The notes: generated by a model not told the origin, from the sequence alone. Positions 46,022 to 56,564 are shown, counted from the stretch's first letter. The stretch is DNA of 64,000 nt from Helicobacter trogontum (GCF_000765905.2 NZ_JRPL02000005.1:1-64000); one strand, 5' to 3'. Made by a program: numbers and translations.

Positions 46022-46696
46022 TCACAAAAGTTTTGGTGGTAATATGCGTAAGCCAAAGCTTACAAAATCAAGTCCACCCTGAAAGGCATTTCCATAAGTG
46101 GCATCAAGCTGCAACATGTCTTGAACAAGCCATGTACGTAATCCTACTTGATACATCACTGGATCAAAACGGCTATAATACACTTCACCAATGGCATATA
46201 GGCGGGATAATATTTCTGTCTCTAAGCCCATACCAAGAGTATAAATCCCATCCATAAAGCTTTGCAGATTATATCCTACATTAACATGTAGTGCAATTTT
46301 AGAATCTAAAAATAAAAAGGTAGCGGGAATATAGGCATACACCTCATTTGCATTATCTGCCCCAAAGAGGTAATTATGAATATTTCCAATTGCAATACCA
46401 ATGCCCCAATCTTTTTCATCAGCATCAACAAATAGTTTTTTTAGCTGAAATTGCACAGAGTTAGACTGCAATCCTATCATACCGCCAAGTGTAATTTCAG
46501 TATTCCATAGTAAATTACAACTTGGCAAACTCCACAACTCGCTATCCCCCTTAGCATGTATCTCAACCCATGTCTCCACCTGACAATGTCCTTTTGCTAC
46601 CACCCGTGCATCATCTGTGTTAAATGGTCTTGCAGCATACAAACTTATTACATATATACACGATAGCATCAATAAAAATGCAACTTTTTTAAACAT
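46022..46696 (-). CDS. Porin-like outer membrane protein, function unknown
   Basis: The 224-residue protein has a signal peptide (MFKKVAFLLMLSCIYVISLYAA) and a short barrel-like mature part. 'ARPFNTDDARVVAKGHCQVETWVE' resembles the start of a putative porin family ('RPF-TDDA---G--qvEtw'). Strands such as 'LETEILSRLYAIGEVYYSRF' and 'FGLRILP' follow. It is monocistronic. Substrate and strand number cannot be read from sequence. Confidence 0.55.
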   Translation of the reverse strand: MFKKVAFLLMLSCIYVISLYAARPFNTDDARVVAKGHCQVETWVEIHAKGDSELWSLPSCNLLWNTEITLGGMIGLQSNSVQFQLKKLFVDADEKDWGIGIAIGNIHNYLFGADNANEVYAYIPATFLFLDSKIALHVNVGYNLQSFMDGIYTLGMGLETEILSRLYAIGEVYYSRFDPVMYQVGLRTWLVQDMLQLDATYGNAFQGGLDFVSFGLRILPPKLL

Positions 46697-46807
46697 ATTT
46701 AAACCGCTTTTTTGTAATTTTTAAACAGCTTATTATAACAAAAAATAATTTTTGGATAGAATGCAGGTTGCAACAAACATGTTAGTAAATATATTAGCAA
46801 AGGAAAT

Positions 46808-47023
46808 ATGATGTTTCAATACAAATTAATGTTATTTGGATTCCCAGATTTATGTAGAGATTATGATGATGTGTTACTACATTTAAAGCAAGTACCACCA
46901 CAAAGAGCAATAACTGAAACACTTGATCAATGTTATCTTATTGATATGCAAACAGGGCAAAAATATGAAATTAGTTATGACAATAAAGGGTTATTTGTAA
47001 AAGATTTTAAACCAAGCAAATAG
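46808..47023 (+). CDS. Small protein of unknown function
   Basis: The 71-residue protein is not recognised. AAGGAAAT is placed correctly before ATG, and the sequence 'LDQCYLIDMQTGQKYEISYDNKGLFVKDF' looks like a small beta-rich fold. There is no signal peptide. It stands alone, divergent from the porin-like gene. Confidence 0.45.
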   Translation: MMFQYKLMLFGFPDLCRDYDDVLLHLKQVPPQRAITETLDQCYLIDMQTGQKYEISYDNKGLFVKDFKPSK

Positions 47024-47704
47024 AAACAATATCGCATTTTTACCTCCATTGTCATACAGATCTTAGTGCTACTTTGCAAACTATATGAATTTGCATAACA
47101 AATCTATACACAAAAAAGAAAAGTGATATAAGGTTATGGGAATACGGCGGGTTTTACTCAAATGCTTATATTGCACTATATAATCTTCATAGTTAAAAGA
47201 TAAAATTTATCTAAATTTCTAGCTAGTTCTCTAAGCATAATTGTGAAAAATTAGTTTCAAGGTGTTTCTAAAAATACAATCAATCCTATTCTACATTATA
47301 CTTTTATTATTTATCTGTTTTATAACTAGAGTAAAAAAATACAATTATCTTGTTAAGGCATGGAGCAATCATTGAAGTAGAGATTATACTATAGTTGTAT
47401 TTGTAGGAATTTTGATAAATTTAAATTTGAAAATATCATTAATATATAGACATGGATAATCCAAAAAAATGATGTACAATTATATTTTGTAGGTTTATAC
47501 TCAGCATATCTACATTCATATTATGATATTAGAAATAATATATTCTAGAAAAAAAATTATAGTATAACTTCATATAGTGAAGTATTTTTAACCTTTTTAT
47601 CAATATTTGCGTATCTTTATAATTTATTATGTTAGTAAATAACATTAACTTTAAAACATTAATTTACTCTATAATTTGCACATTAAAACAAAATAGGAGA
47701 AAAA
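47024..47704. other. Non-coding stretch upstream of the serine hydrolase gene
   Basis: These 681 bases are very AT-rich and have no gene-like frame. TATAATTTAT-like words lie just upstream of the hydrolase gene (about 47615-47680) and probably include its promoter. Confidence 0.4.
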
Positions 47705-48907
47705 ATGCCTAAATTTAGAGATAGATTACATGATGACTTAAATAAATCTTTAGAATCTGCGGTTAATGTAGCTGGTGGTGTGGCTGGTGTTGTTGCAATG
47801 TTAACAGATAAAAAAGCAAATATTTATGAAGGTGCGCTAGGTAAATTATCAGTCGATAGTAATCAACAAATACATACAGACAGCGTTTTTAATGCGTTTT
47901 CAACTACTAAAGCTTTAGTTGGTGCATTATTGTTTAGATTGATTGAAGAAAATGTTGTTAAACTAGATGACCTAGCAAAAGATTATTTGCCAGAAATTTC
48001 TGATATAGAAGTCTTAGAAGGATTTGACAAAGATTCAAAACCAATCACACGGAAAGCCAAAAATGATATAACATTAAGACATTTAGTGCTACATACAGCT
48101 GGCTTTGGTTATGAATTTTTTAATAAAGAGGATTTAGCCTATAGGCAATACTACTCTATTCCTTCAATAGTAAGCAACACCTTAGAATCTTTTAAAACCG
48201 TATTATTGTTTGAACCAGGCACATCTTGGAACTATGGCATTAATATAGATTGGTTGGGTCGAGTTCTAGAAAGTGCCACATCAAAGCGTTTAAGCACTTT
48301 ATTAAAAGAAAAAATATTTCTACCATGCAATATGAATGAGAGCGTTTTTGACTTGACAAAAGATTTAAAACAAAGATTAGCGGTTATTCATGTTAGAGAT
48401 CAAAGTGGTAAATTATCACCTGCAAAAGATATTGTTCTACCAAATCCTTCTCCTGTTGATATGGGAGGACATGGACTGCATTGCACGGTGTCTGATTATA
48501 TGAAATTTATTAGAATGATTCTAAATGATGGTGTTGGCGAAAATGATCGGGTTTTATCTGAAAAATCAATCGATTTTATGTGTATGAATGGTATAGGTAA
48601 CTTAAGATGCAAGGGTTGGGATAATGCTATGCCTTTATTCACAAATAAAGGTGAATTCTATCCAGCTACAGAAAAATCGTGGGGCTATACATTTCAGATC
48701 AATGAAGAAATGACAAATACAGGTCGTCCTGCTCACACTTTAATGTGGGCTGGAATATCCAATCTATTTTATTTTATAGACAGAAAAAATTCAATTGGTG
48801 GTTTTTGGGCTTCTGAAGTTCTACCATTTTTAGATCCAACTTCTTATGGTGGCTTTTTGCAATTTGAAAGTTCGGTGTATCAAAACCTAATCAATAAGAA
48901 ACTCTAG
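47705..48907 (+). CDS. Serine hydrolase of the beta-lactamase/class C fold
   Basis: The 400-residue cytoplasmic protein has the family's SxxK nucleophile motif, Ser-Thr-Thr-Lys in FNAFSTTKALVGAL (about residue 62), a Tyr-x-N-like motif in SWNYGINIDWLGRV, and a third block in GGHGLHCTVSDYMKF. It lacks a signal peptide, unlike classical beta-lactamases, so an esterase-like (EstB-type) role is more likely than drug resistance. AGGAGAAAA precedes the ATG. It is isolated between two long empty stretches, with no partner gene, which may mean it was acquired. Confidence 0.75.
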   Translation: MPKFRDRLHDDLNKSLESAVNVAGGVAGVVAMLTDKKANIYEGALGKLSVDSNQQIHTDSVFNAFSTTKALVGALLFRLIEENVVKLDDLAKDYLPEISDIEVLEGFDKDSKPITRKAKNDITLRHLVLHTAGFGYEFFNKEDLAYRQYYSIPSIVSNTLESFKTVLLFEPGTSWNYGINIDWLGRVLESATSKRLSTLLKEKIFLPCNMNESVFDLTKDLKQRLAVIHVRDQSGKLSPAKDIVLPNPSPVDMGGHGLHCTVSDYMKFIRMILNDGVGENDRVLSEKSIDFMCMNGIGNLRCKGWDNAMPLFTNKGEFYPATEKSWGYTFQINEEMTNTGRPAHTLMWAGISNLFYFIDRKNSIGGFWASEVLPFLDPTSYGGFLQFESSVYQNLINKKL

Positions 48908-49353
48908 TCATTGACTGAGAAGTTTAGATAGAGGATAAAAAGATAACAAAACTAAAACAACATGGATAAGTAAAGTTTATATCATACCTACAGAATCTCT
49001 TTGGCTTTGATATTATTCATGTTATAATGACGGGTATAAAACGTTTTAAGATGAAAATATATTTAGAAAATAGATTATAAATTAGCCAAAGATAAGTTTG
49101 TTAAGCCACATGGCGAATGCTATATTGCAATAGAGGGTTATTAATCATTGATTTCAGACATTATCAATAGCGATTGATATTGCCTATTTGTTATAGCAAT
49201 AACACAAAGCACATTGTTAATTACGACAAAATTATACATAAAGTATGCTATACGACTCTGTCTGTTGCAAAAACATATTAATGGTCTTTATATGGCAAAA
49301 CCCCTATTAATACTCTTTGAGCACATTATATATCAACAAATTATATCGCAACA
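48908..49353. other. Non-coding gap between convergent genes
   Basis: These 446 bases separate the serine hydrolase from the convergent UDP-sugar enzyme. I see no gene and no strong terminator hairpin. Confidence 0.4.
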
Positions 49354-50310
49354 CTAAGCCATTCTCACACCACTAAGCAATGTTTCAAAATATCTAATTG
49401 TTTTCTCAAGACCCTCTCTTAACTGCACCTTTGGGTTAAAACCTAACTCCTTTTGAGCCAAACCAATGTCTGGTTGGCGTTGCTTTGGATCATCTTGTGG
49501 AAGTGGAAGAAATACAAGTTTTGACTTAGAGTTTGTGAGATCTAACACATTTTTTGCAAGATCAAGCATACTAAACTCACATGGATTACCAATATTTACA
49601 GGACCAAAAAATCCATCCCTACTATCCATAAGCAAAATCATTCCATCAATCAAATCATCAACATAACAGAAGCTTCTTGTCTGTGAACCATCACCATAAA
49701 TAGTAATATCTTCGCCACGCAATGCTTGAATTATAAAATTACTCACGACACGTCCATCGTTAGGATGCATTCTGGGTCCATAAGTATTAAAGATTCTCAT
49801 CACTTTGATATTAAGGTTGTGTTGTCTTTGATAATCAAAAAACAATGTCTCCGCACAGCGTTTACCTTCATCATAACATGCCCGTATACCAATAGGATTA
49901 ACTGAGCCTTTGTAAGATTCTGGTTGCGGGTGAATTTCAGGATCACCATATATTTCGCTTGTTGAAGCCTGCAAAATTTTGGCCTTTACACGCTTGGCAA
50001 GTCCCAACATATTAATTGCCCCCACTACAGAAGTCTTAGTTGTCTGCACAGGGTCAAACTGATAATGCACTGGACTTGCTGGACAGGCAAGATTATAAAT
50101 CTCATCAACCTCTACATACAATGGAAAAGTTACATCATGCCGCATAAACTCAAATCGTGGATTTTGCAAAAGATGAGCAATATTCTGCTTTGTACCGGTA
50201 AAGAGATTATCCACACAAAGCACTTCATCACCACGATTTAACAATCTCTCGCACAAATGCGAACCTAAGAAGCCAGCTCCACCAGTTACTAGAATCTTTT
50301 TATTTAACAT
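49354..50310 (-). CDS. UDP-glucuronate decarboxylase (UXS)-like SDR enzyme
   Basis: The 318-residue extended short-chain dehydrogenase makes UDP-xylose or a related 4-keto sugar from UDP-glucuronate. It has [16 protein letters not shown] for NAD binding, '[13 protein letters not shown]', the catalytic S-T-Y-K set ('[10 protein letters not shown]' and 'YDEGK'), and '[23 protein letters not shown]', all typical of UXS. It is monocistronic. It suggests a xylose or pentose in the surface glycan; H. pylori lacks an evident counterpart. Plain UDP-glucose epimerase is less likely. Confidence 0.85.
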   Translation of the reverse strand: MLNKKILVTGGAGFLGSHLCERLLNRGDEVLCVDNLFTGTKQNIAHLLQNPRFEFMRHDVTFPLYVEVDEIYNLACPASPVHYQFDPVQTTKTSVVGAINMLGLAKRVKAKILQASTSEIYGDPEIHPQPESYKGSVNPIGIRACYDEGKRCAETLFFDYQRQHNLNIKVMRIFNTYGPRMHPNDGRVVSNFIIQALRGEDITIYGDGSQTRSFCYVDDLIDGMILLMDSRDGFFGPVNIGNPCEFSMLDLAKNVLDLTNSKSKLVFLPLPQDDPKQRQPDIGLAQKELGFNPKVQLREGLEKTIRYFETLLSGVRMA

Positions 50311-50551
50311 ATAAATCCTTTAATATGAAGTAATGAACTCTCACATCAATGTTATATTAACAACAAATAACTATGTATGTCAACCAATACAACTATAAAC
50401 TACATTCTAAGAATCTTACACATAAACTCCAACATGATTATAGCACTACATATAAGTTTCTTTTCCTTGGTAAGTTTTGATATATGAGATAACAACTTTA
50501 TAGCATCCATATCCCCTCATTATACTACACCAAGTTTGAAACTAACCCCTC

Positions 50552-51103
50552 TCATTGCAAACCCGCATCGATATATTCCACATCATCTGGTGGTTGAAAT
50601 ATAAAGACACTATTATCAATCACTGTATTCATTTTAACATTCTCAAAGCGTATGGTGATAACATTATCAATACTATCGGTATATTTCAACTCATAAGGCA
50701 TTGAATCTTTGATAATAACATAATAAGTAATATCACCAACTTGTGTTTTATAACTATCTTTTCCGATCTTTTGCACTCTTTTTAAAATCTGTATAAAATC
50801 TACGCTTTCCTCAAGACTCCCAATTGTTACCTGTTGTAGTTGCGGCTCATAGATATAGGCTTGTGTTTTTTCTAAATACACCTCCTTTGCAAGTGGAGAT
50901 GTATAAAGCCATTTCACCTTATTATTTGCCACATAAAGCTTACCTTTATACACAACAGGTATAGCACCCTTTTCACCTTTAATTTCTTGCATAAAATCTG
51001 CTTCGATACTCTTTGCATTACGCCATGCTTCTTGTTGCACATTCTGTCCAAATGACAATGTGCTGAAAAATAAAGCTACTATGACTAAAATATGTTTCAT
51101 CAT
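50552..51103 (-). CDS. lolA: Periplasmic lipoprotein carrier LolA
   Basis: LolA ferries lipoproteins from the inner to the outer membrane. The 183-residue precursor has a signal peptide (MMKHILVIVALFFSTLSFGQ) and the family's 'SIEADFMQEIKGEKGAIPVVYKGKLYVANNKVKWLYTSPLAKEVYL' core, followed by 'YEPQLQQVTIGSL' and 'TIRFENVKMN'. Its start overlaps the MFS gene by four bases. Confidence 0.9.
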   Translation of the reverse strand: MMKHILVIVALFFSTLSFGQNVQQEAWRNAKSIEADFMQEIKGEKGAIPVVYKGKLYVANNKVKWLYTSPLAKEVYLEKTQAYIYEPQLQQVTIGSLEESVDFIQILKRVQKIGKDSYKTQVGDITYYVIIKDSMPYELKYTDSIDNVITIRFENVKMNTVIDNSVFIFQPPDDVEYIDAGLQ

Positions 51104-52443
51104 ACCCCCTTACATTGCAATAGTGTGTAAATTTGCTTAGATTCTAAGATTTTTGTATCATATTTAATAGTAAGCAAATTTTCTTGTAAGTTTTCATACC
51201 ATTCCCTAATACCCACAAGCGTATTAAGAGCTTCTAAATCTTTTAACTCTATTGTTTGTAATGGAATATAAAGCGTTTTATATGTTTCGGGATTTTTCAC
51301 AAGAACAACTACTATGAAAGCCCACAAAATCATACATCCCATAAGTAAGCCAAAAAGCACCCAATGCCATGCAATAATCGCTTCATATTGACTAAAAAAG
51401 CCGCCTATGATCGCACCAACAAAGCTGCCACCAAAACCTGCCGCACTAAAATCACCAATAACACCACCACGATTTTTTGCTTTTGCATATTTACTTATCA
51501 TGCTCTGCAGCAATGCCTCTTGCATGGAAAATGCTGCAAAAAAGCATGCAAGCCCAACACCAAAAATCACAACATTATCAATCCATAATGCCATACAAAA
51601 ATATGCAACAAAAAAGATCACAACACTTACAAGCAATACTTCTTTTGATTTCCCTCTTTTTTCACTAATTACTGATGTTGGTCCAAGTGCTATAATACCA
51701 GCCAACATAGCAGGGAGATAAGCATACCAAAAATGTGTTTTATCTATGTGCTCATTCAAAACTATAGGAACTATTGCAAAAGTTAAAACCATGAGCAACT
51801 TCTCAATAAAGTTACTTAGATTCACAGCAAAGATACTTCTTTTAATCATAGATTCTGCAACTTTATTTTCATCATGGCTTGGATATACGTAGGTGATTTT
51901 TGGTGTTGGTTTTACAAAAATAAAGGTGATAATAAGTGAAATAATAGTTACTACCGCACTCAATCCAAATAACGAATTAAGCCCATAATGTGCACCGAGT
52001 ATAGAACCTAGTATCATGGCAATAACAAAACTCACAAAGATTCCAATACCCATTAGTGCCATAGCACTTGTGCGTTTTTCTTCTTTTACAGAATCTGCAA
52101 CTAAGGCCGTAAGTATCCCGCCAATCGCACCCATACCTTGCACACATCGTCCAAATATAAGATAATAAATCGAGCTCTCAAACATACAAATAATTGTACC
52201 AATAAGAAATATAACAAGCCCCAATATGAGAACAGGTTTGCGACCATACATATCACTCCATCTGCCAAAAAATGGCTGACAAATCATTTGCAAAAGATAT
52301 GGTGCACCAATTGCTAGACCAACGCTCCACACATTAGCATGGGGCATCGTAGCAATAAGCAGAGAAATAACAGGCAATACAATAAAAAGCCCAATAAAGC
52401 GAAATACTAAAATACTTAAAAATGGTAGAATCTTTATAAACAT
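51100..52443 (-). CDS. MFS transporter
   Basis: The 447-residue protein has about twelve membrane spans and the MFS loop 2-3 motif 'GRWSDMYGRKPVLILGL'. A soluble tail of about 60 residues follows the last span. It is of the drug:H+ antiporter-like type, but the substrate is not apparent. It overlaps lolA by four bases, so transcription is shared. Confidence 0.85.
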   Translation of the reverse strand: MFIKILPFLSILVFRFIGLFIVLPVISLLIATMPHANVWSVGLAIGAPYLLQMICQPFFGRWSDMYGRKPVLILGLVIFLIGTIICMFESSIYYLIFGRCVQGMGAIGGILTALVADSVKEEKRTSAMALMGIGIFVSFVIAMILGSILGAHYGLNSLFGLSAVVTIISLIITFIFVKPTPKITYVYPSHDENKVAESMIKRSIFAVNLSNFIEKLLMVLTFAIVPIVLNEHIDKTHFWYAYLPAMLAGIIALGPTSVISEKRGKSKEVLLVSVVIFFVAYFCMALWIDNVVIFGVGLACFFAAFSMQEALLQSMISKYAKAKNRGGVIGDFSAAGFGGSFVGAIIGGFFSQYEAIIAWHWVLFGLLMGCMILWAFIVVVLVKNPETYKTLYIPLQTIELKDLEALNTLVGIREWYENLQENLLTIKYDTKILESKQIYTLLQCKGV

Positions 52444-52849
52444 TAAAACACCCTATGTAATATCTTCATTATTTTTATAATTCTAAATTCCTAGATACTC
52501 CCTAACCCTACGAACTATAGTTGCTATTATCTAAATCTATATTTTGTGTTATATAAATATGATCATACAATACACAACCGCAACCTCATAATCACAAGAT
52601 CCCTATAAATTGCATAAATCCATAACAAAAAAAACACATTAAAAAACTCATATTTATCTTAACCAAAAGAGTATGACCCCAACTAAGCTTAACTGAGGCG
52701 AACACGGAATCTAAGGTATAATAACATAAAATAACTATATTTAAAAGTCCCAGTCATGCAACCATAAAAAGGCTAGGCTCCTTAATCACTTTTTAATCCT
52801 TGCCAAATCCACACAAATTAAGCTAATCTAACTCCATAACTCAATGTAC
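52444..52849. other. Non-coding gap
   Basis: These 406 bases lie between gmhA and the MFS gene, both leftward. AAGGCTAGGCTCCTT (about 52769-52783) is a small imperfect inverted repeat. No gene is seen. Confidence 0.4.
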
Positions 52850-53440
52850 TTATGCTTTATCTTCCACAAAGCATCTTTCAATAAGTTCACATAAAATATG
52901 TATACACAAAATATGAATCTCTTGAATGCGAGGTGTATCGTCGCTTGGCACGATAATACTATAATCGCAAAGATTCTTAATCAGTCCGCCATCTCTACCA
53001 CTTAGTGAGAGTGTGATACAGCCTATTTGATTCGCTGTTTCGAGTGCATTAATGGTATTTTGTGAATTACCACTCGTTGAAATTCCAATCACCACATCAC
53101 CAGGTAATGCTAATGCCTCGACTTGTCTACTAAATACGTGATTATAACCATAATCATTGCCAATCGCAGTTAATGCAGATGTATCAGTACTTAGTGCAAT
53201 TGCACGCAATCCCTTTCTTTCACGTTTATATCGCCCTGTAAGTTCTGCGGCAAAATGTTGGCTATCTGCAGCACTTCCGCCATTACCACATATAAGAATC
53301 TTTTTATTATCCCGCAACGCTTTTGTAATAGCCTTTGCACTTTCAAGTAAAATAGGTGCAAGAGAATCAAGTGCTTTTTGTGCAGTATCTATATGTGCTT
53401 TTATCTCATCTGTAACCAATCCTATATCCATATTTAACAA
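52850..53440 (-). CDS. gmhA: Phosphoheptose isomerase GmhA
   Basis: GmhA converts sedoheptulose 7-phosphate to D-glycero-D-manno-heptose 7-phosphate for the LPS inner core. The 196-residue SIS-fold protein has [25 protein letters not shown], '[28 protein letters not shown]', '[15 protein letters not shown]' and '[20 protein letters not shown]'. Length matches the family. Other heptose genes are not adjacent. Confidence 0.95.
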   Translation of the reverse strand: MLNMDIGLVTDEIKAHIDTAQKALDSLAPILLESAKAITKALRDNKKILICGNGGSAADSQHFAAELTGRYKRERKGLRAIALSTDTSALTAIGNDYGYNHVFSRQVEALALPGDVVIGISTSGNSQNTINALETANQIGCITLSLSGRDGGLIKNLCDYSIIVPSDDTPRIQEIHILCIHILCELIERCFVEDKA

Positions 53441-53545
53441 CCTCTTATCACGATATATTCCTAATATTACTTAAATTTTGATAATAAAACATTAATATTT
53501 ACAAGATAAGATAACACACGTTTTTAAGGATGAATTTATGCAACA

Positions 53546-53828
53546 CTACACTATATCGCCAAAAATATGTTGCAACATACCCTTAAGCTCATTACTATCG
53601 CGTTTCAAGTTAATACTATCGCAACTTTTGTAGGGATTAGAATTAGCATAATCATTAATAACAATTCTTTTAGCATGATATAAACCATAAATAATGATGA
53701 TATTTTATTCCCTCTCTTTTCAATTGCTTTTCTGTCACATCTTTATATTCTAACATTCTTGAGGTTGTAAGGATAATATGAATCTTACCTGTATCATCTT
53801 TATTGCAACATGAGATTCCAACGCTAAA
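53546..53828 (-). pseudogene. Frameshifted C-terminal remnant of a HAD-type surface-sugar gene
   Basis: On the minus strand 'KDDTGKIHIILTTSRMLEYKDVTEKQLKREGIKYHHYLW' reads up to about 53685. After a one-base shift the frame continues 'GLYHAKRIVINDYANSNPYKSCDSINLKRDSNELKGMLQHIFG' to a stop at 53546. Together this is the 'TTSR...TE-QL---GI-YD...gkR-iINDy-----A--iNl-R' pattern of HAD-family proteins in surface-sugar loci. The 5' part is gone: an in-frame stop lies just upstream and pheA follows. It sits between gmhA and pheA. Confidence 0.65.
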
Positions 53829-53864
53829 TCATAAGATTATTAAAATGCAATCACACATGGAATA

Positions 53865-55139
53865 TTATGTAAATGCAGGATAACTACCAAGCCATTTTAT
53901 CTCATCACCCCTCTTCTCAAAAATCCGCTTCACCCCTTCATCATCCTTATGCCCATAAAAATCCATATAAAATCCAGAATGAAATGCACCCTCACTCTGT
54001 ATTGGTCTAGAATCTATTTTTGTAATATTAATTGATTCATCTTTAAAATCTTGTAGAAGAGCAAACAATGCCCCTGGCTTCCCAAAGTCTTTCATGCTTA
54101 CAAAAATTGAAGTCTTATCATTCTGCCCTTTTTCATTTGTAAAATCACTAATAATAACAAATCGTGTTTGATTTGTGCAATGATTCTCAATATTTGCAAA
54201 CATAATAGGTAAATTATATAACTTTGCAGCGATTTCAGAGCAAATTGCTGCACTTCCACTCTCATCACTCGCAAGTTTTGCTCCAAATGCAGTAGAGCTC
54301 ACAGAGACATATTCAACCTCTTGTAGTTGATAATGTCGTAAGAAGTTACTGCACTGCCCAAATGCAATATCTTTGGAATAGATTCTCTTTATATCATTAA
54401 GATGTCTTTCTTTAGTTGCAAAACTATGATGTATAGGCAAGATATTTTCATTAATGATCTTAAAATTATACTTTGCTAAATTATCAATTGTCTCACCTAC
54501 CATACCATTTGTATTGTTTTCAAGTGGAACTACACCATATTTTGCATTACCTCTCTGCAGTGCTTCAAAAACCGCACTAATGGTTGTAAGCGGCAGATAT
54601 GAGCTTAATGGACCAAAACGATTTTCAGCTGCTTGATGCGTATAACTCCCAATTGGACCTAAAAATGCAATTTTTTGTGGTGTCTCAATATTTCTAGCAA
54701 TAGCAAATATCTCATAAAAGATAGCTTCAATAATTGGTTTATTTAGGTTTTTTAATCCCTTTTCCTTTGTAACAGATAAAAGATTTTGTATAATCAATCT
54801 CTCTCTATCAGGACGATAAATACTTGCATTATTTCTAACTTTTAAATGCCCAATTTGCTGTACAAAATCAAGTCGTTTATCTAAAAGCTGAATTATTTCT
54901 TTATCAATAGAATCAATATTTTGTCTTAATAGTTGCAGGGCTTGTTCTATATCTTGAGTTTGCATACTACTTTGTTGCATGGAAGCTTGTGATGCAGAAT
55001 TTATAGAATCTGACTTATTAAATGCTCCGTGTTGTTCAGCATGACAATTATGAGATTCCATATTCTCGCTGGTTTGTATTGCAGTTTCTGTATCCCACTC
55101 ATCAGATGGGTTTAAATCCTTGTTTAAAGGCTGCTTCAT
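53865..55139 (-). CDS. pheA: Chorismate mutase / prephenate dehydratase with long N-terminal extension
   Basis: This bifunctional enzyme makes phenylpyruvate for phenylalanine. Domains: chorismate mutase type II (about 65-150, 'LRQNIDSIDKEIIQLLDKRLDFVQQIGHLK'), prephenate dehydratase (about 155-335, with 'FLGPIGSYTHQAA', 'YGVVPLENNTNGMVGET' and the catalytic-region NQTRFVII) and an ACT domain (about 345-420) with GKPGALFALL and the DSRP variant of the ESRP motif that binds phenylalanine for feedback control. Residues 1-64 are a polar, low-complexity extension not expected for the family. pheA is absent from H. pylori. No operon partner is close: 18 bases upstream ends the phosphohexomutase gene, which is in the same direction. 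Confidence 0.92.
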   Translation of the reverse strand: MKQPLNKDLNPSDEWDTETAIQTSENMESHNCHAEQHGAFNKSDSINSASQASMQQSSMQTQDIEQALQLLRQNIDSIDKEIIQLLDKRLDFVQQIGHLKVRNNASIYRPDRERLIIQNLLSVTKEKGLKNLNKPIIEAIFYEIFAIARNIETPQKIAFLGPIGSYTHQAAENRFGPLSSYLPLTTISAVFEALQRGNAKYGVVPLENNTNGMVGETIDNLAKYNFKIINENILPIHHSFATKERHLNDIKRIYSKDIAFGQCSNFLRHYQLQEVEYVSVSSTAFGAKLASDESGSAAICSEIAAKLYNLPIMFANIENHCTNQTRFVIISDFTNEKGQNDKTSIFVSMKDFGKPGALFALLQDFKDESINITKIDSRPIQSEGAFHSGFYMDFYGHKDDEGVKRIFEKRGDEIKWLGSYPAFT

Positions 55140-55157
55140 TTATGCTCCTTTTCTTAT

Positions 55158-56564
55158 TTAGTGCTGAATTAAGTGCAAAAGCACTTGTTTGTAATCTGAT
55201 AACTTTTCTTTCGTATAAGCTTCAAAACGCGTAACAAGTGTTGGTGTTGTATTGCTAGCACGCACAAGCCCCCAACCATCTTTAAATACCACTCTCACCC
55301 CATCAATACTAATAATGTCTATAATCTCTGGAAAATCTGTTGTCCTACCTTCTTTTTGCTCCTTTAAAATCTTTTGTAAATCATCTTGTAATCTAGCAAT
55401 AATATGGAACTTTTGTGTTTCATCAGTATGTATTTTTTCTTCTTGTGTGCTATAGAGTTTTGGTAAAGATTTTATAGTATCTTCTAGTGTCGCAATGGGC
55501 GTTTGTAAATTTTTATGAGTTTGATTTTCTTTGTAAATCAACTCTAGAATCCGCAGTGCAGCATAAATTGCATCATCATAACCAAAATATCGATCATTAA
55601 AAAATATGTGCCCACTCATCTCACATGCAAGCTGTGCATTTAGCTCTTTTAGTTTCACTTTGAGATTGCTATGCCCTGTCTTATACATAACGCTCTTTCC
55701 GATAGCATTAATATAATCATACATAACTTGCGAACATTTGACTTCACCTATTATAGTTGGACTATCAATTGTTTTTGCAATATCTCGTGCAAAAAGGATA
55801 GCCAACTCATCACCCTTAAAGTTGTGATTCTGTGAAATGAGTGCTACCCGATCTGCATCACCATCAAACGCAATACCAATGTGAGCATTATGTGTTTTTA
55901 GAGCTTCATGTATATCAATTAAATTGTGCTCTTCGCTTGGGTCTGGGTGGTGATTTGGAAAAGTGCCATCTGGTTCAAAAAATAAAGGGACGATTTGTAA
56001 ATCGAGATTTTCTATAATTTTTGCCAAGGCAATACCTGCTACACCATTACCGCAATCAAATACTATTTTCTCTTTAAAATTCCTTAATGTTGCAAATTCT
56101 TTTGTCATGTAATCTATGTAGGATTCTAGCACATTTAGCTTTACTGAATCTTTTAGTGTAACATGAGGCACAATAGCGCTTTCCATTTTTTTACCAATTT
56201 CTTCTATCTGTTTACCATAAAATGGTGCTTTATTGATTGTAATTTTAAACCCATTATATTGTGGTGGATTGTGTGATCCTGTAATCATAATCGAGCTTTT
56301 AATATCTGTATTGAAAGTGCAATAATAAGCAACTGGTGTGGGTATCATACCAAGATTAAAAACCTCCAACCCATTTGCTTGCAATCCATAACAAAGCCAT
56401 TCAAATAAAGTTGGACTATGTGTTCTTGCATCATACCCAATAGCAACTTTGCTATCATACTTCTTAATCTCTTCCCCTAGTAAATAGCCAATTTTTGTTA
56501 CCACTTCTTTTGTTAAATCAACCTCAAAAATACCTCTGATATCGTATTCACGAAAAATCGACAT
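55158..56564 (-). CDS. Phosphomannomutase/phosphoglucomutase
   Basis: The 468-residue alpha-D-phosphohexomutase interconverts sugar 1- and 6-phosphates for LPS and glycan precursors. It has the phosphoserine loop ITGSHNPPQYNGFK, the metal loop FDGDADR, the sugar-binding 'CEMSGHIFFNDRYFGYDDAIY' and the C-terminal phosphate loop VRASNTTPTLVTRFEA. Length fits the AlgC/ManB group. pheA follows after 18 bases. Confidence 0.93.
   Translation of the reverse strand: MSIFREYDIRGIFEVDLTKEVVTKIGYLLGEEIKKYDSKVAIGYDARTHSPTLFEWLCYGLQANGLEVFNLGMIPTPVAYYCTFNTDIKSSIMITGSHNPPQYNGFKITINKAPFYGKQIEEIGKKMESAIVPHVTLKDSVKLNVLESYIDYMTKEFATLRNFKEKIVFDCGNGVAGIALAKIIENLDLQIVPLFFEPDGTFPNHHPDPSEEHNLIDIHEALKTHNAHIGIAFDGDADRVALISQNHNFKGDELAILFARDIAKTIDSPTIIGEVKCSQVMYDYINAIGKSVMYKTGHSNLKVKLKELNAQLACEMSGHIFFNDRYFGYDDAIYAALRILELIYKENQTHKNLQTPIATLEDTIKSLPKLYSTQEEKIHTDETQKFHIIARLQDDLQKILKEQKEGRTTDFPEIIDIISIDGVRVVFKDGWGLVRASNTTPTLVTRFEAYTKEKLSDYKQVLLHLIQH

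Noticed and set aside
47705-48907. True beta-lactamase (antibiotic resistance) call
   Set aside because: No signal peptide and esterase-like layout; only the SxxK fold family is supported.
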